A stretch of DNA of 64,000 nucleotides from Halomonas sp. SpR1 (GCF_031010175.1 NZ_JAUAMB010000018.1:27925-91924), one strand, 5' to 3'; counted from the first letter of the stretch, positions 1-7,172 are shown. The notes: generated by a model from the sequence alone, not told the origin. Numbers and translations: made by a program.

Positions 1-175
1 CCCTAAACTCAGGGCAATCTTTCCAAAAGCCTTTGGTCAGCGAGAAAGCATGCTGCGAACCATCGATAGTGACAATAGCTTCCTTCCATTGAGGGTCGAA
101 GTACTGCCTGCGATTAGGCTTGCCAACCCTTATACCGTAATGATCTTTTCCGTTTGACCAAGCACTTACTTTCAT
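1..175 (-). CDS. Hypothetical protein, 3' end outside window
   Basis: An open frame runs from an ATG at 175 to the left edge with no stop, giving 58 residues that begin MKVSAWSNGKDHYGIRVG. The composition looks like a genuine small soluble protein with several Trp, Tyr and Phe. I recognise no named domain; similar short proteins occur in gammaproteobacterial accessory regions, but that is recollection only. It lies outside the left att repeat, so it belongs either to the original tRNA-Pro flank or to a second element in the same site. Confidence 0.5.
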   Translation of the reverse strand, partial: MKVSAWSNGKDHYGIRVGKPNRRQYFDPQWKEAIVTIDGSQHAFSLTKGFWKDCPEFR

Positions 176-428
176 TCAATTGGCCTCAATGGTGAGTATT
201 TTTATTGACCTGTCCAAATTTAAGCATAACTGATTCATGCCACCCATGGGGCCAGCGGAACCCCACGCCGCGCCATCGTCACCCCGCCCCGCCCGCGCGC
301 TAAATCTAGTGGTTTTTATGCACCATTGCGGTAGTGCATCAAGCCGCGCCAGTGCTGGGCGGGAGGACGGTTCTAAGGGCAGTGTTTTTTATGCGTTTTC
401 ATGCAGATATTTGCAGTTTTTGCGGCGG

Positions 429-695
429 TCAGTGAAAAGGCGTGAGGTAGTGAGCTGCAAGCATTTCTAAGATGGATTTTCGGTGGGCATCCCAGGTTCG
501 ATCATCGACCAGATGCGCCAGGGAATAAGGCATTTCAGCGTAGGTAATCCATAGCTCATCGGTTTCTGAAGGTAGTAAGCCTATCTTGGCGCGCCGGTTC
601 TGTGAGCGGATTTCAAACCAGGCGTAATGGTCGCCGTTCTTATCCTGGCGTAGGCGGTAGGTGAAGCGGGTCAGCTTTTGTGATGACGTTGTCAT
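429..695 (-). CDS. Hypothetical protein (88 aa)
   Basis: An 88-residue frame begins MTTSSQKLTRFTYRLRQDKN and is rich in aromatic and charged residues. No known domain is recognisable. It sits just outside the mobile element's left end, with a terminator-like hairpin at 761-796 between it and the att repeat. The region from 176 to 428, downstream of it, has a GC-rich patch near 250-300 and no convincing gene. Treat the function as unknown. Confidence 0.45.
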   Translation of the reverse strand: MTTSSQKLTRFTYRLRQDKNGDHYAWFEIRSQNRRAKIGLLPSETDELWITYAEMPYSLAHLVDDRTWDAHRKSILEMLAAHYLTPFH

Positions 696-760
696 TTATT
701 GCTAGCCCTTTTGTGTTTCCGCTTGGAACCTATATGGAACCTAGAACCGCTACCAACAAA

Positions 761-796
761 AAACGGCCACCTGCTATATTAGCTAAGTGGCCGTTT
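761..796. terminator. Rho-independent terminator-like hairpin
   Basis: A ten-base perfect stem (AAACGGCCAC with GTGGCCGTTT) encloses a loop with a small inner stem, has A's on its left and a T-run on its right, and lies 11 bases left of the att repeat. It could stop transcription entering or leaving the integration site. Confidence 0.6.
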
Positions 797-807
797 TTCA
801 TAGAATT

Positions 808-854
808 TTTGGTCGGAATAGCAGGATTCGAACCTACGACCTCTGCCTCCCGAA
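808..854. repeat. Left attachment site (attL), 3' half of tRNA-Pro
   Basis: These 47 bases are identical to 26028-26074. They reproduce the 3' part of the tRNA-Pro gene on the minus strand, from the anticodon loop through the T arm and acceptor stem to the encoded CCA. The match stops abruptly in the anticodon region, where the right copy continues as an intact tRNA. This is the expected footprint of tyrosine-recombinase integration into a tRNA 3' end, and it defines the left boundary of an element of about 25.2 kb. Confidence 0.92.
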
Positions 855-916
855 TCCACTTCTTTCTTTCCTGACCCTGAAAAATCAATATGTTAACGCA
901 CTCCGCCCCGCGTTTA

Positions 917-979
917 CGTGACCCCTCGTGACATGAACGGCCATGACGTGACCGACGTGCGTCACGTTTTGGTCACGTG
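917..979. repeat. Clustered CGTGAC motifs, candidate integrase arm-type sites (left)
   Basis: CGTGAC occurs at 917, 927 and 947, and inverted as GTCACG at 961 and 972. The pair at 961-979 reads GTCACGttttgGTCACGTG and differs by one base from 25965-25983 beside the right att site. Repeats spaced 10-11 bp just inside both ends of an integrated element resemble the arm-type sites bound by lambda-like integrases. The function is inferred; the repeats are directly visible. The last pair overlaps the 3' end of the repressor gene. Confidence 0.6.
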
Positions 980-1413
980 TAACAGATTGCCCGAATCGTG
1001 AACAGAAGTTGAACGTAGCCGTCACGGCTAGCTTCACCGGGCAACACAATGGAGGAGAGCGCATGCCATTCTTCTGTGGTGATCTGGAGGGTTCGAGTAA
1101 GTTGCTGATCAATGGCAAGCTCGCGCAGTCCTGTGGGCGCCATATGATCGGCGACCAGTTGAGCCTGTTTGCTATTGGTTTCCTGGATATTGTACTCAGC
1201 GACATTATCGCCAAGGTCAATGCCCAGCAAATACTCGACCGTTACATCCAGCACCTTGGATGCCTGCAGCAGCTGATCACGCGTCAACCCACGATCTCCG
1301 CGTTCCACGCGAGAGACTCGGGCTTGATCGACGCCAATTTTTTCAGCCAATTCCATTTGATTCAGGCGCTTGGCTTTTCGTGCAGCACGTAGGCGAGAAG
1401 AAACGATTTCCAT
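973..1413 (-). CDS. XRE/CI-like repressor
   Basis: This 146-residue protein has an N-terminal XRE helix-turn-helix (about residues 5-60, including QMELAEKIGVDQARVSRVER) and a C-terminal tail with no recognised peptidase domain. It is transcribed leftward and divergent from a Cro-like gene across a 106-bp gap, the classic layout of a temperate-phage switch. The likely role is to repress the element's lytic or excision genes. Lacking a LexA/CI-type S24 peptidase, it would not self-cleave on DNA damage, so induction may use another route. A promoter AAGACA-17 bp-CATAAT can be read on the minus strand in the gap. Confidence 0.8.
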   Translation of the reverse strand: MEIVSSRLRAARKAKRLNQMELAEKIGVDQARVSRVERGDRGLTRDQLLQASKVLDVTVEYLLGIDLGDNVAEYNIQETNSKQAQLVADHMAPTGLRELAIDQQLTRTLQITTEEWHALSSIVLPGEASRDGYVQLLFTIRAICYT

Positions 1414-1519
1414 AGGTATCTACTGCAATAATGAGATCTACAAATTATGCCTGTTTAGCATTCTTATGTCTTTTTATATGTACTAACGACATTAGGCATG
1501 TAGCCATGAGGTGGTTTTT
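1414..1519. promoter_or_regulatory. Repressor/Cro intergenic operator region
   Basis: This A+T-rich gap separates the divergent XRE genes and must hold both promoters. An inverted pair ATGTC (1466-1470) and GACAT (1488-1492), and another pair ATGCCT/AGGCAT near 1447 and 1495, are visible and could be operators. The ATGTC/GACAT words recur around the second early promoter at 15165-15240, which suggests shared control by one repressor. Confidence 0.5.
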
Positions 1520-1711
1520 ATGCAACTTCGACAAGCAAGAATCAAGGCCGGGTTAACCCAAAGCGCGCTGGCTGAAGCCATTGGCTGCAGTCAGAGCGAT
1601 ATCAGCCGCATTGAGAGTGGGCAGCGCGACATCACGCTAGAAAGACTCAAGGCTATCGCAGCTGTGCTGGGCGTACCAGTAGCTCACCTGCTCGCTGATG
1701 AGGTGGCTTGA
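1520..1711 (+). CDS. Cro-like XRE regulator (63 aa)
   Basis: This small protein is almost entirely one XRE helix-turn-helix (MQLRQARIKAGLTQSALAEA through LGVPVAHLLADE). I chose the ATG at 1520 rather than the GTG at 1511. It is the first gene of the rightward operon, and its stop overlaps the next start (TGATG at 1709-1713). By position and size it is the Cro-type antagonist of the leftward repressor. Confidence 0.75.
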   Translation: MQLRQARIKAGLTQSALAEAIGCSQSDISRIESGQRDITLERLKAIAAVLGVPVAHLLADEVA

Positions 1712-2679
1712 TGGCTGTCCCGGCTCATGCCTGGATGCCGCTATCCGCCTTCACCGATCGGCGTCTAGGCGCACGTGATATACGCGTTCTTGGAGCGTTA
1801 TATGCACACGCTGACAACGAACGGACGTGCTGGCCTTCCGTGTTAACGCTGGCCGAACTGACCGGCATCGACCGTCGCGACGTCCAGCGCACCATCCGTC
1901 GCCTGGAGAGCTTCGGATGGCTGACGGTCGAGGCGGGAGGCGGGCGCGCTGCAACCTCTCGCTACCGGCTATGGCAAGCATCGCAAACAGCGGGTAATAC
2001 GCCCGCCGAAACCGAGAGAAGGGCGGTTAAAACACCCGCTGTTGACGATGAAAAGGCGGGTATTTCCACCGCGGTTGATTCGCCACAAAGGGCGGGTGAA
2101 ACGACCGCCTTACCGCTAGAAAGGGCGGGTGAATCGCCACAAAAGGGCGGGTGCTTTACCCCTGAAACAGCGGGTGATTTACCCGCCCGAACATACCAGG
2201 AACAAACCAAGAACATTAACTCCTCTTCTTGCGCAACGGACATGAGCGCAAGCGAGCCAAAGGCGAAATGCGGGAAAGCTGCTCAGGAGGCGTTCTTTGT
2301 GGACTTCTGGCGCGCTTACCCGAAACGCCGAGGCAAGGCGGACGCCCGCAAGGCGTGGATGAAGCTCGCTCCTGACGAGGCGTTGACCGAACGGATCCTG
2401 CAGGCAGTGGCACAAGCTCGCGCCTCGCCAGACTGGCGAAAGGAGGGTGGGCAGTTCATCCCGTACCCGGCGACCTGGTTGCGCAGGCGTGGCTGGGAGG
2501 ACGAACTGGAACCCGACATCGAGCCGCTGGTGGGGGCTCGGGGGCCGCACCACAGCGAGACACAGCGCATTGGCGGCACCCTGGCCGCGCTGAATTCCCT
2601 GTTCAGAGGAGAGCAAGAACATGCACAACACGACGTTTCAGAAGGGCATGGCCTACCTGTCGGCCGCGTATGGCACTGA
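1711..2679 (+). CDS. Phage O-like replication initiator
   Basis: The N-terminal 95 residues form a winged-helix DNA-binding region (DRRLGARDIRVLGALYAHAD, then LAELTGIDRRDVQRTIRRLE) typical of phage replication proteins. The C-terminal part, about residues 200-275, has the motif run FWRAYPKRRGKADARKAW, then GQFIPYPATWL and RRGWED found in phage O-type proteins. Between them is a low-complexity linker with repeated AG(E/D/N/I) steps, encoded by the iteron-like array at 1990-2186. The order (DNA-binding head, linker with embedded repeats, C-terminal partner domain) matches lambda O, whose gene contains the origin. Role: origin recognition and recruitment of helicase through the next gene. ATG at 1711 overlaps the Cro-like stop. 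Confidence 0.75.
   Translation: MAVPAHAWMPLSAFTDRRLGARDIRVLGALYAHADNERTCWPSVLTLAELTGIDRRDVQRTIRRLESFGWLTVEAGGGRAATSRYRLWQASQTAGNTPAETERRAVKTPAVDDEKAGISTAVDSPQRAGETTALPLERAGESPQKGGCFTPETAGDLPARTYQEQTKNINSSSCATDMSASEPKAKCGKAAQEAFFVDFWRAYPKRRGKADARKAWMKLAPDEALTERILQAVAQARASPDWRKEGGQFIPYPATWLRRRGWEDELEPDIEPLVGARGPHHSETQRIGGTLAALNSLFRGEQEHAQHDVSEGHGLPVGRVWH
1990..2186. repeat. Iteron-like GCGGGT array, candidate replication origin
   Basis: The hexamer GCGGGT occurs in direct orientation at 1990, 2056, 2092, 2125, 2147 and 2170, and inverted (ACCCGC) at 2034 and 2181. Intervals between the last five direct copies are 36, 33, 22 and 23 bp, close to whole helical turns. Longer words are shared, such as TCGCCACAAA(A)GGGCGGGTG at 2080 and 2134. 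The array lies inside the initiator gene, as in lambda. The repeats are seen; origin function is inferred. Confidence 0.6.
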
Positions 2680-2938
2680 GCTGAGTCGGGAGCGGTTGGC
2701 CGTTTACTGGGATCAACTGGCCCACATGGACGACGACGCCTTCCTGGCAACCGTGAAGGCCCATGTCGCCGCCCGTACTCGCTTCCCCGTGGTCGCCGAG
2801 CTGCGAGAAGCCTACCGTCAGCGCTGCCAGCCGCAAGCCTGTGTGCATCGTTTGCCGCGTCCTAGATGTGTCGATGAAGACAATGCGCGGCGCGTACTGC
2901 AAAACCTGAAGACCCAAGTAAGGAGACCCTGCCCATGA
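2621..2938 (+). CDS. Small phage replication protein, possible helicase loader
   Basis: This 105-residue protein has an N-terminal helical region (LSAAYGTELSRERLAVYWDQ followed by FLATVKAHVAARTRFPVVAELREAYR) of the kind found in phage loader or P-like proteins, and a basic C-terminus. It overlaps the end of the initiator gene and its stop overlaps the next start. Position directly after an O-like gene is the main argument for a helicase-loading role. The protein is much shorter than lambda P, so it may instead be a primosome accessory factor. Confidence 0.55.
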   Translation: MHNTTFQKGMAYLSAAYGTELSRERLAVYWDQLAHMDDDAFLATVKAHVAARTRFPVVAELREAYRQRCQPQACVHRLPRPRCVDEDNARRVLQNLKTQVRRPCP

Positions 2939-3435
2939 GCGCGAGCGAACACCAAGAGCAGGTAGCCCTGTTTAAGTGGGCCGAGTATGGCGTAGGGCGC
3001 TGGCCAGCACTTGAGCTGCTCTACGCCATCCCAAACGGCGGCATGCGGCCATCAAAGGAGCGTACCAACAAGCGTGGCCGCACGGTGCGCTACTCGGTTG
3101 AGGCACAGAAGCTGCGCGCAGAGGGCGTGAAATCCGGCGTGCCGGATATCTGCCTGCCGGTACCGCGTGGCCCGTATCACGGCCTGTACATCGAACTGAA
3201 GACGCGCCGCGGGCGGCCCAGTGAGGCGCAGCGACAGTGGATCGCCGCGTTACGCCGCCATGGCTACCGTGCCGAGGTGTGCCGTGGCTGGGAGGCTGCC
3301 CGCGCCGTCATCGAAGACTATCTAGGTACGGAGGGTGGGGCCGTTCCGCTCGCCGCCCCCGACCGACCCATCACTTACCCCGCTCCGCGCCCCGAGCGCC
3401 TGGGTGAACGCCAAGCCAAGAGGATGCCGCTATGA
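2935..3435 (+). CDS. VRR-NUC domain nuclease
   Basis: This 166-residue protein carries the VRR-NUC form of the PD-(D/E)xK fold: AIPNGG near residues 31-36, GVPDICLP with Asp71, YIELKT with Glu87 and Lys89, and a conserved Gln in SEAQRQW. Such phage proteins act as Holliday-junction or flap nucleases. It overlaps both neighbours by four bases (ATGA), so it is translationally coupled inside the replication operon. A role resolving recombination or replication intermediates is inferred from family and context. Confidence 0.85.
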   Translation: MSASEHQEQVALFKWAEYGVGRWPALELLYAIPNGGMRPSKERTNKRGRTVRYSVEAQKLRAEGVKSGVPDICLPVPRGPYHGLYIELKTRRGRPSEAQRQWIAALRRHGYRAEVCRGWEAARAVIEDYLGTEGGAVPLAAPDRPITYPAPRPERLGERQAKRMPL

Positions 3436-3710
3436 CCGCTACCGCACAGACTGAAACCCGCCGTCCCGATCCTGCGATGATCCACATTAGCCCGGATGGC
3501 CAGACGCTACCTGTCGAAGCTCGCGTTGACGAACTGACCACCAAGGTCAAGAAAATCACCACCACTGACGAAGGCAAACTGCAGATCGTCCTAGAGTCGG
3601 AGGGTATGGATCAGGAGGCTCTCGACCAGGTCAAGGAGCTGCTCACGCTTCAGCAGCAATCCTTAGTGCTGGTCAGCATGACGCCGGTACAGCGGGAGTT
3701 GTTCTCATGA
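3432..3710 (+). CDS. Hypothetical acidic protein (92 aa)
   Basis: A 92-residue soluble protein with no recognised domain. The centre (VDELTTKVKKITTTDEGKLQ) suggests mixed helix and strand. It overlaps the genes on both sides by four bases and is therefore part of the operon that runs from the Cro-like gene to the thermonuclease. Function unknown. Confidence 0.6.
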   Translation: MTATAQTETRRPDPAMIHISPDGQTLPVEARVDELTTKVKKITTTDEGKLQIVLESEGMDQEALDQVKELLTLQQQSLVLVSMTPVQRELFS

Positions 3711-4369
3711 TCCGCAAAGCGGCATTGGCCGCCATTGTGACGTTTGCCGCCCCAACGTGGGTGGTAGCCGCACCGCTGGACGATGCCATCGCTCTGGTGC
3801 AGCGCGCCCATCCAGTGCTGGCGGCTGAGTACGCCGAGTACCGTGAGACGACGCGCCAGCGCGATTGGTCAAGCGACATCACTTTGGGCTGGACGCAGCG
3901 GGGCACCGTCGAGGGCGGTGCCGCTGGCGCCAACGCGGGTATAAGCGTCTCGATTCCGTTGTTCGACCGTAGCCATGAACTCCGCACCGCCGAGGCCCGT
4001 AGCGCCTGGACAGCTAGCCGTGACGGTGTGCTGACGGGCTTCTTAGCCAGCGTTTCGGAGCTTGAGGCGCTGGCGCTGGAACTGGCCGAAGCCGAGAGAA
4101 TGCGGGATTTTCGCCGTGACCGGCTCGAATATCAGCGGCGTCAGGTGGAAGAAGGCATTGCCGAGCCGGATACCCTATGGCCGGTCGCCGAAGCAATGGA
4201 GAAGGCAGACCTGGCCTATGCCGAGCGGCAGGCCAAACAGCTGGCGCTGGGCGAACGCATCGCCCGCGAGTTTGGAGGTGAGCAGTGGACAACATTACAG
4301 GATTTGTTGGTCGAGCACGCGAAGCGGATGACGCCCTGTGCGCCATTCGGCGCGGCGCCAATGTGCTGA
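3707..4369 (+). CDS. Exported helical protein resembling half of a TolC/OEP protein
   Basis: This 220-residue protein begins with a clear signal peptide (MIRKAALAAIVTFAAPTWVVAA). The mature part starts PLDDAIALVQRAHPVLAAEY, then a strand-like ISVSIPLFDR and a long alpha-helical region rich in Glu and Arg, the pattern of one outer-membrane efflux protein repeat. TolC proteins have two such repeats and exceed 400 residues, so this is at best a single-repeat relative. The last 85 bases are shared, in another frame, with the next gene, and the final residues look unstructured. A phage-type operon is an unusual home for such a protein. Family assignment is tentative. Confidence 0.6.
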   Translation: MIRKAALAAIVTFAAPTWVVAAPLDDAIALVQRAHPVLAAEYAEYRETTRQRDWSSDITLGWTQRGTVEGGAAGANAGISVSIPLFDRSHELRTAEARSAWTASRDGVLTGFLASVSELEALALELAEAERMRDFRRDRLEYQRRQVEEGIAEPDTLWPVAEAMEKADLAYAERQAKQLALGERIAREFGGEQWTTLQDLLVEHAKRMTPCAPFGAAPMC

Positions 4370-5226
4370 TCAATGGACGTGCCGGTATCGGCAAGTCGGC
4401 CTTCCTACGCCATCTAAACGACCAGCTAAAGGGCGGCGAGCTTCCGGTCGTGTTCGTTCCCGCCGGTACCACTAAGTCGAGCCTGCTTGAACTGGCCCGC
4501 CAGATTCATGAGCGCTGCGGCCTCGCCGTGCCCGAGGCGATGCTGCCGCCGCGCACATTGGCGCGCGTCCGGCGAGAGGGGAGCCTGCCCTGGTCGGATC
4601 TTGTGCGACCACTGCGCCGCCTGCCGGTGGCCGATACCGTGGAGCTGTTGGAAGGGAGCCTACGCCGACAGCGCTTCCTAGTGCTTCTTGAGACGCTGGA
4701 GGTGCCGCCGAGCCAGGCCGAGCTATTCGCCGTCATCCTCGACTGCGCCCAGGTAGTGGCGTGCATGGATGACGCCAACCGCCGTACGCGTATCGAGCGG
4801 CTGCTGTGGCGCTTTCAGGCCACGGTAGAGCTCAAGCCTTTGCCGCTCGACGACAGCCGTGAACTGGCCGAGCGGTGGCTGAACGTGCGCCCCCTGCGTT
4901 TCTCCGACGAGCGCACCCGCGACCGATTTCTGCGTCATGTCGCCCAGGCCGGAGGCGGTATACCAGCAGCGATTCGCGGCATGCTTGAGGAGGCCGACAA
5001 AGAGGGCGAGATAACACCGGCAAAGGCGCGCTCACTCTATCACCAGGCCGGTATTCGCTATGTCGATATGACCCCGCTACTGGTGGTACTGCTGGTGATT
5101 GGCATGGCCAGCCGCTATATCAGTCGTGGCCTCGGCGACACCCAGATGCTGGTGCTCTCCGGCGTGGCCACGGCGATCTTTATGGGGCTGCGGTTTTTCT
5201 TCTTTCAGATGCGGAGTCGTCGCTGA
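4285..5226 (+). CDS. AAA ATPase with two C-terminal membrane helices
   Basis: This 313-residue protein has a Walker A motif GRAGIGKS at residues 31-38 (Lys37) and a hydrophobic strand FLVLLETLE around residue 150 where Walker B should be, with Glu in place of the usual Asp. Residues 262-277 and 288-307 are hydrophobic helices followed by an Arg-rich end, placing the ATPase on the cytoplasmic side of the inner membrane. The start is GTG at 4285, supported by GGAGGTGAGCA just upstream, which makes an 85-base overlap with the exported-protein gene. The stop overlaps the next start (TGATG). The function is unknown; tethering an ATPase to the membrane beside a membrane hydrolase and a nuclease suggests an envelope-linked machine. 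Confidence 0.7.
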   Translation: MDNITGFVGRAREADDALCAIRRGANVLINGRAGIGKSAFLRHLNDQLKGGELPVVFVPAGTTKSSLLELARQIHERCGLAVPEAMLPPRTLARVRREGSLPWSDLVRPLRRLPVADTVELLEGSLRRQRFLVLLETLEVPPSQAELFAVILDCAQVVACMDDANRRTRIERLLWRFQATVELKPLPLDDSRELAERWLNVRPLRFSDERTRDRFLRHVAQAGGGIPAAIRGMLEEADKEGEITPAKARSLYHQAGIRYVDMTPLLVVLLVIGMASRYISRGLGDTQMLVLSGVATAIFMGLRFFFFQMRSRR

Positions 5227-6350
5227 TGCTTGCCCCGACCCACATGGTGGCCGGGCAGGCAGCGTTTGTCGCTGCGAGCCTGGCAGTAGGCCACGCGCCA
5301 AGCTGGCCGGAGGCGTGTCTGGCCGCTGTATCCGGACTGCTGCCGGATCTCGACAAGCGTCATGGCGTCGTCGGAAGGCTGTTTCCATGGCTTTCGGAGC
5401 CGCTGGAGTACCGATTCGGCCATCGCACCCTGACCCACTCACTTCTTACCTGCGTAGTCCTCGCGTTGCTCCTGTGGCCATTGCTGCCGCGCGGAGTTTG
5501 GCTGGCCGTTATAGCTGGATACGCCTCGCATCCTGTGGCGGACATGATGACCCCGGCAGGGGTTGGCTGGTTTTGGCCCGCGAGGTGGCGATGTGTGCTG
5601 CCAGGCAACGAACGTTATCGCATGCAGGCTATGGGCTGGGGCGAGCTGACCTTCGCCGCGATACTTGCTGTGACCACGGTGCCGCTACTTGGTATGGCCC
5701 AGGCCAAGCCGGGTACCGGTAGCGTGATCGCCGCCGCCATCGGCGACATTGCCACCGCCCGCGCCCGTTACGATGCCGAGAAAGGCGAACACCGTTGGAT
5801 GCTGCGCTTAGAAGGGCGCGACAACCTGACAATGGCCGACGTGGGTGGCGACTACCCGATCATTGGCTCCTGGAAAGCAGCTGGCTTTCTCATCTCAACC
5901 ACGGACGGTCGGCAGACCGTGTGTCGCAGCGGCGAATGCGACTGGTATGCCGACAGCGCCGTAGCAGTGAAGGGAGAGGCTCAGACCACCACGGCACGGC
6001 AGCTAAGCGCCGAGCACACCTCTCCCGCCGCGTTAGCCGCCGCTCTGGAGCCGCTGGAAGCGGCAGGCGAGGTCTACCTGATCGGCAGCCTTACTGCGCG
6101 CGGAATCGCCGCTCACGCGCCCACTGTGGCGGTCAGCGGTGGAGAGGTAAGCCTCAACTATGCGGAACCAGGCGTAATCGACCGCTGGGGCGCACGTCCC
6201 CTGCGAGACCTGCTGCTGACCGTGCAGGTGCGTCATGCACTGGATATCACTGTCCCCAACGTGGAGCTTGGTGAAGAAAAAGCGGGTGTTATACCCGCCG
6301 AATTACGCCCTTGGCTGCATGAAAATGACAAAATTTCTCGTGACAGGTAG
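5226..6350 (+). CDS. YdjM-like membrane metal-dependent hydrolase with extra C-terminal domain
   Basis: The N-terminal 120 residues carry the pattern of the YdjM/DUF457 family (inner-membrane putative metal hydrolases): THMVAG at 5-10, LLPDLD at 39-43, HRTLTHS at 66-72 and SHPVADMMTPAGVGWFWP at 101-118, with hydrophobic helices between. Residues from about 165 to 374 form an additional soluble, strand-rich region I do not recognise (for example VSGGEVSLNYAEPGVIDRWG). In E. coli YdjM is SOS-regulated. The gene is coupled to the ATPase gene by TGATG. Its 3' end contains an inverted pair of the same hexamer found in the initiator gene. Confidence 0.75.
   Translation: MLAPTHMVAGQAAFVAASLAVGHAPSWPEACLAAVSGLLPDLDKRHGVVGRLFPWLSEPLEYRFGHRTLTHSLLTCVVLALLLWPLLPRGVWLAVIAGYASHPVADMMTPAGVGWFWPARWRCVLPGNERYRMQAMGWGELTFAAILAVTTVPLLGMAQAKPGTGSVIAAAIGDIATARARYDAEKGEHRWMLRLEGRDNLTMADVGGDYPIIGSWKAAGFLISTTDGRQTVCRSGECDWYADSAVAVKGEAQTTTARQLSAEHTSPAALAAALEPLEAAGEVYLIGSLTARGIAAHAPTVAVSGGEVSLNYAEPGVIDRWGARPLRDLLLTVQVRHALDITVPNVELGEEKAGVIPAELRPWLHENDKISRDR
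6282..6298. repeat. Isolated inverted GCGGGT pair
   Basis: GCGGGT (6282-6287) and ACCCGC (6293-6298) face each other across five bases near the end of the YdjM-like gene. The same hexamer makes up the array at 1990-2186. It may be a second initiator-binding site or an operator; it could also be chance. Confidence 0.35.
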
Positions 6351-6355
6351 GTAAC

Positions 6356-6925
6356 ATGAATAAAATACATAATATGATCCGGCTCATTACACGGATGCTA
6401 ATAAGAATTCGACACAATCGGATCTCACTGTTTTGGATAGTTACCGTCGTAGCCCTGTCCTTGCCATGGCTCATGGACGACATAAGCGGCCCGATATTGA
6501 CGATTTCCGACACGCCTGGTGCTCTAGATAGCTGCAGCGTGGTGCGTGTCTATGACGGTGATACCATGACGGTAAACTGCGCGGGACAAGAAGAGAGAGT
6601 GCGTCTCTACTGCATCGACACCCCAGAGATGGGGCAGCAACCCTGGGGGCGCCAGAGCCGAGACTATCTGCGCAGAATCACGCCCAGCCAGGTGGAAATC
6701 GTCACCCACGACCGCGACCGCTATGGGCGGCTCGTCGGTGAAGTGTTGTCAGGAAACCGCAGCCTGAATCTGGCGATGGTCGAAGCCGGACAAGCTGCAG
6801 TCTACAATCGGTACTGCAGTGATGATCGCTATGCACCTGCTGAGCGCCAAGCAAAAGCGGCGCGGTTGGGTGTTTGGGCTGAGCCTGGATTGCACCAGCA
6901 GCCTTGGGAGTGGCGTAGCCTATAG
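6356..6925 (+). CDS. Membrane-anchored staphylococcal-nuclease-like (thermonuclease) protein
   Basis: A basic N-terminus and a hydrophobic segment (about residues 24-41) suggest a signal anchor that places the catalytic domain in the periplasm. The SNase fold follows with YDGDT (66-70), RLYCIDTPE with Arg83 and Glu91, and DRYGR with Arg125, matching the nuclease's calcium-binding and catalytic positions. It is the last gene of the rightward operon and has a GGTAGGTAAC ribosome site. An extracytoplasmic nuclease on a mobile element could degrade incoming DNA or process DNA at the membrane; both are inferences. Confidence 0.85.
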   Translation: MNKIHNMIRLITRMLIRIRHNRISLFWIVTVVALSLPWLMDDISGPILTISDTPGALDSCSVVRVYDGDTMTVNCAGQEERVRLYCIDTPEMGQQPWGRQSRDYLRRITPSQVEIVTHDRDRYGRLVGEVLSGNRSLNLAMVEAGQAAVYNRYCSDDRYAPAERQAKAARLGVWAEPGLHQQPWEWRSL

Positions 6926-7092
6926 ATTTGACAAACTTTTGACTGATCTTGCCCGCTTAATAGTGAACACCCAGCTAATCGTGCATATTTCCTTAGACAA
7001 ACCCTTGTTCGAGTCCAGAGCACTCGGCTAAATGCGATGAGCATTAGAAGAACATGGGCTGGGAGGCGAGACTCATTAGGTTCTTTCTATAG

Positions 7093-7172
7093 TCTGCCCC
7101 TCTGCCCCCCTCTGCCCCTCTGCCCCTCTGCCCCTCTGCCCCTCTGCCCCTCTGCCCCTTTGCCCCTTTGCC
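7093..7172. repeat. TCTGCCCC octamer tandem repeat, G-quadruplex-prone
   Basis: There are eight TCTGCCCC units (starting at 7093, 7101, 7111, 7119, 7127, 7135, 7143 and 7151; the second has two extra C's), followed by a TTTGCCCC variant and a partial one. The minus strand therefore has regular G4 runs separated by four-base loops, a strong G-quadruplex pattern. Unit length is not a multiple of three and the tract is non-coding. Confidence 0.9.

Noticed and set aside
680..874. Open frame whose translation contains GIAGFEPTTSAS
   Set aside because: This phrase is the antisense translation of a tRNA 3' end and is a well-known false protein; the same occurs at 25912-26550.
1990..2186. Possible CRISPR-like repeats in the initiator gene
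   Set aside because: Hexamers too short, irregular and in both orientations; better explained as iterons.
2179..2917. Several long minus-strand frames under the replication genes
   Set aside because: GC-rich shadow frames of the plus-strand genes, which have coherent domains and start/stop overlaps.
7093..7172. Possible CRISPR array
   Set aside because: Contiguous eight-base units without spacers and no cas genes; it is a simple tandem repeat.
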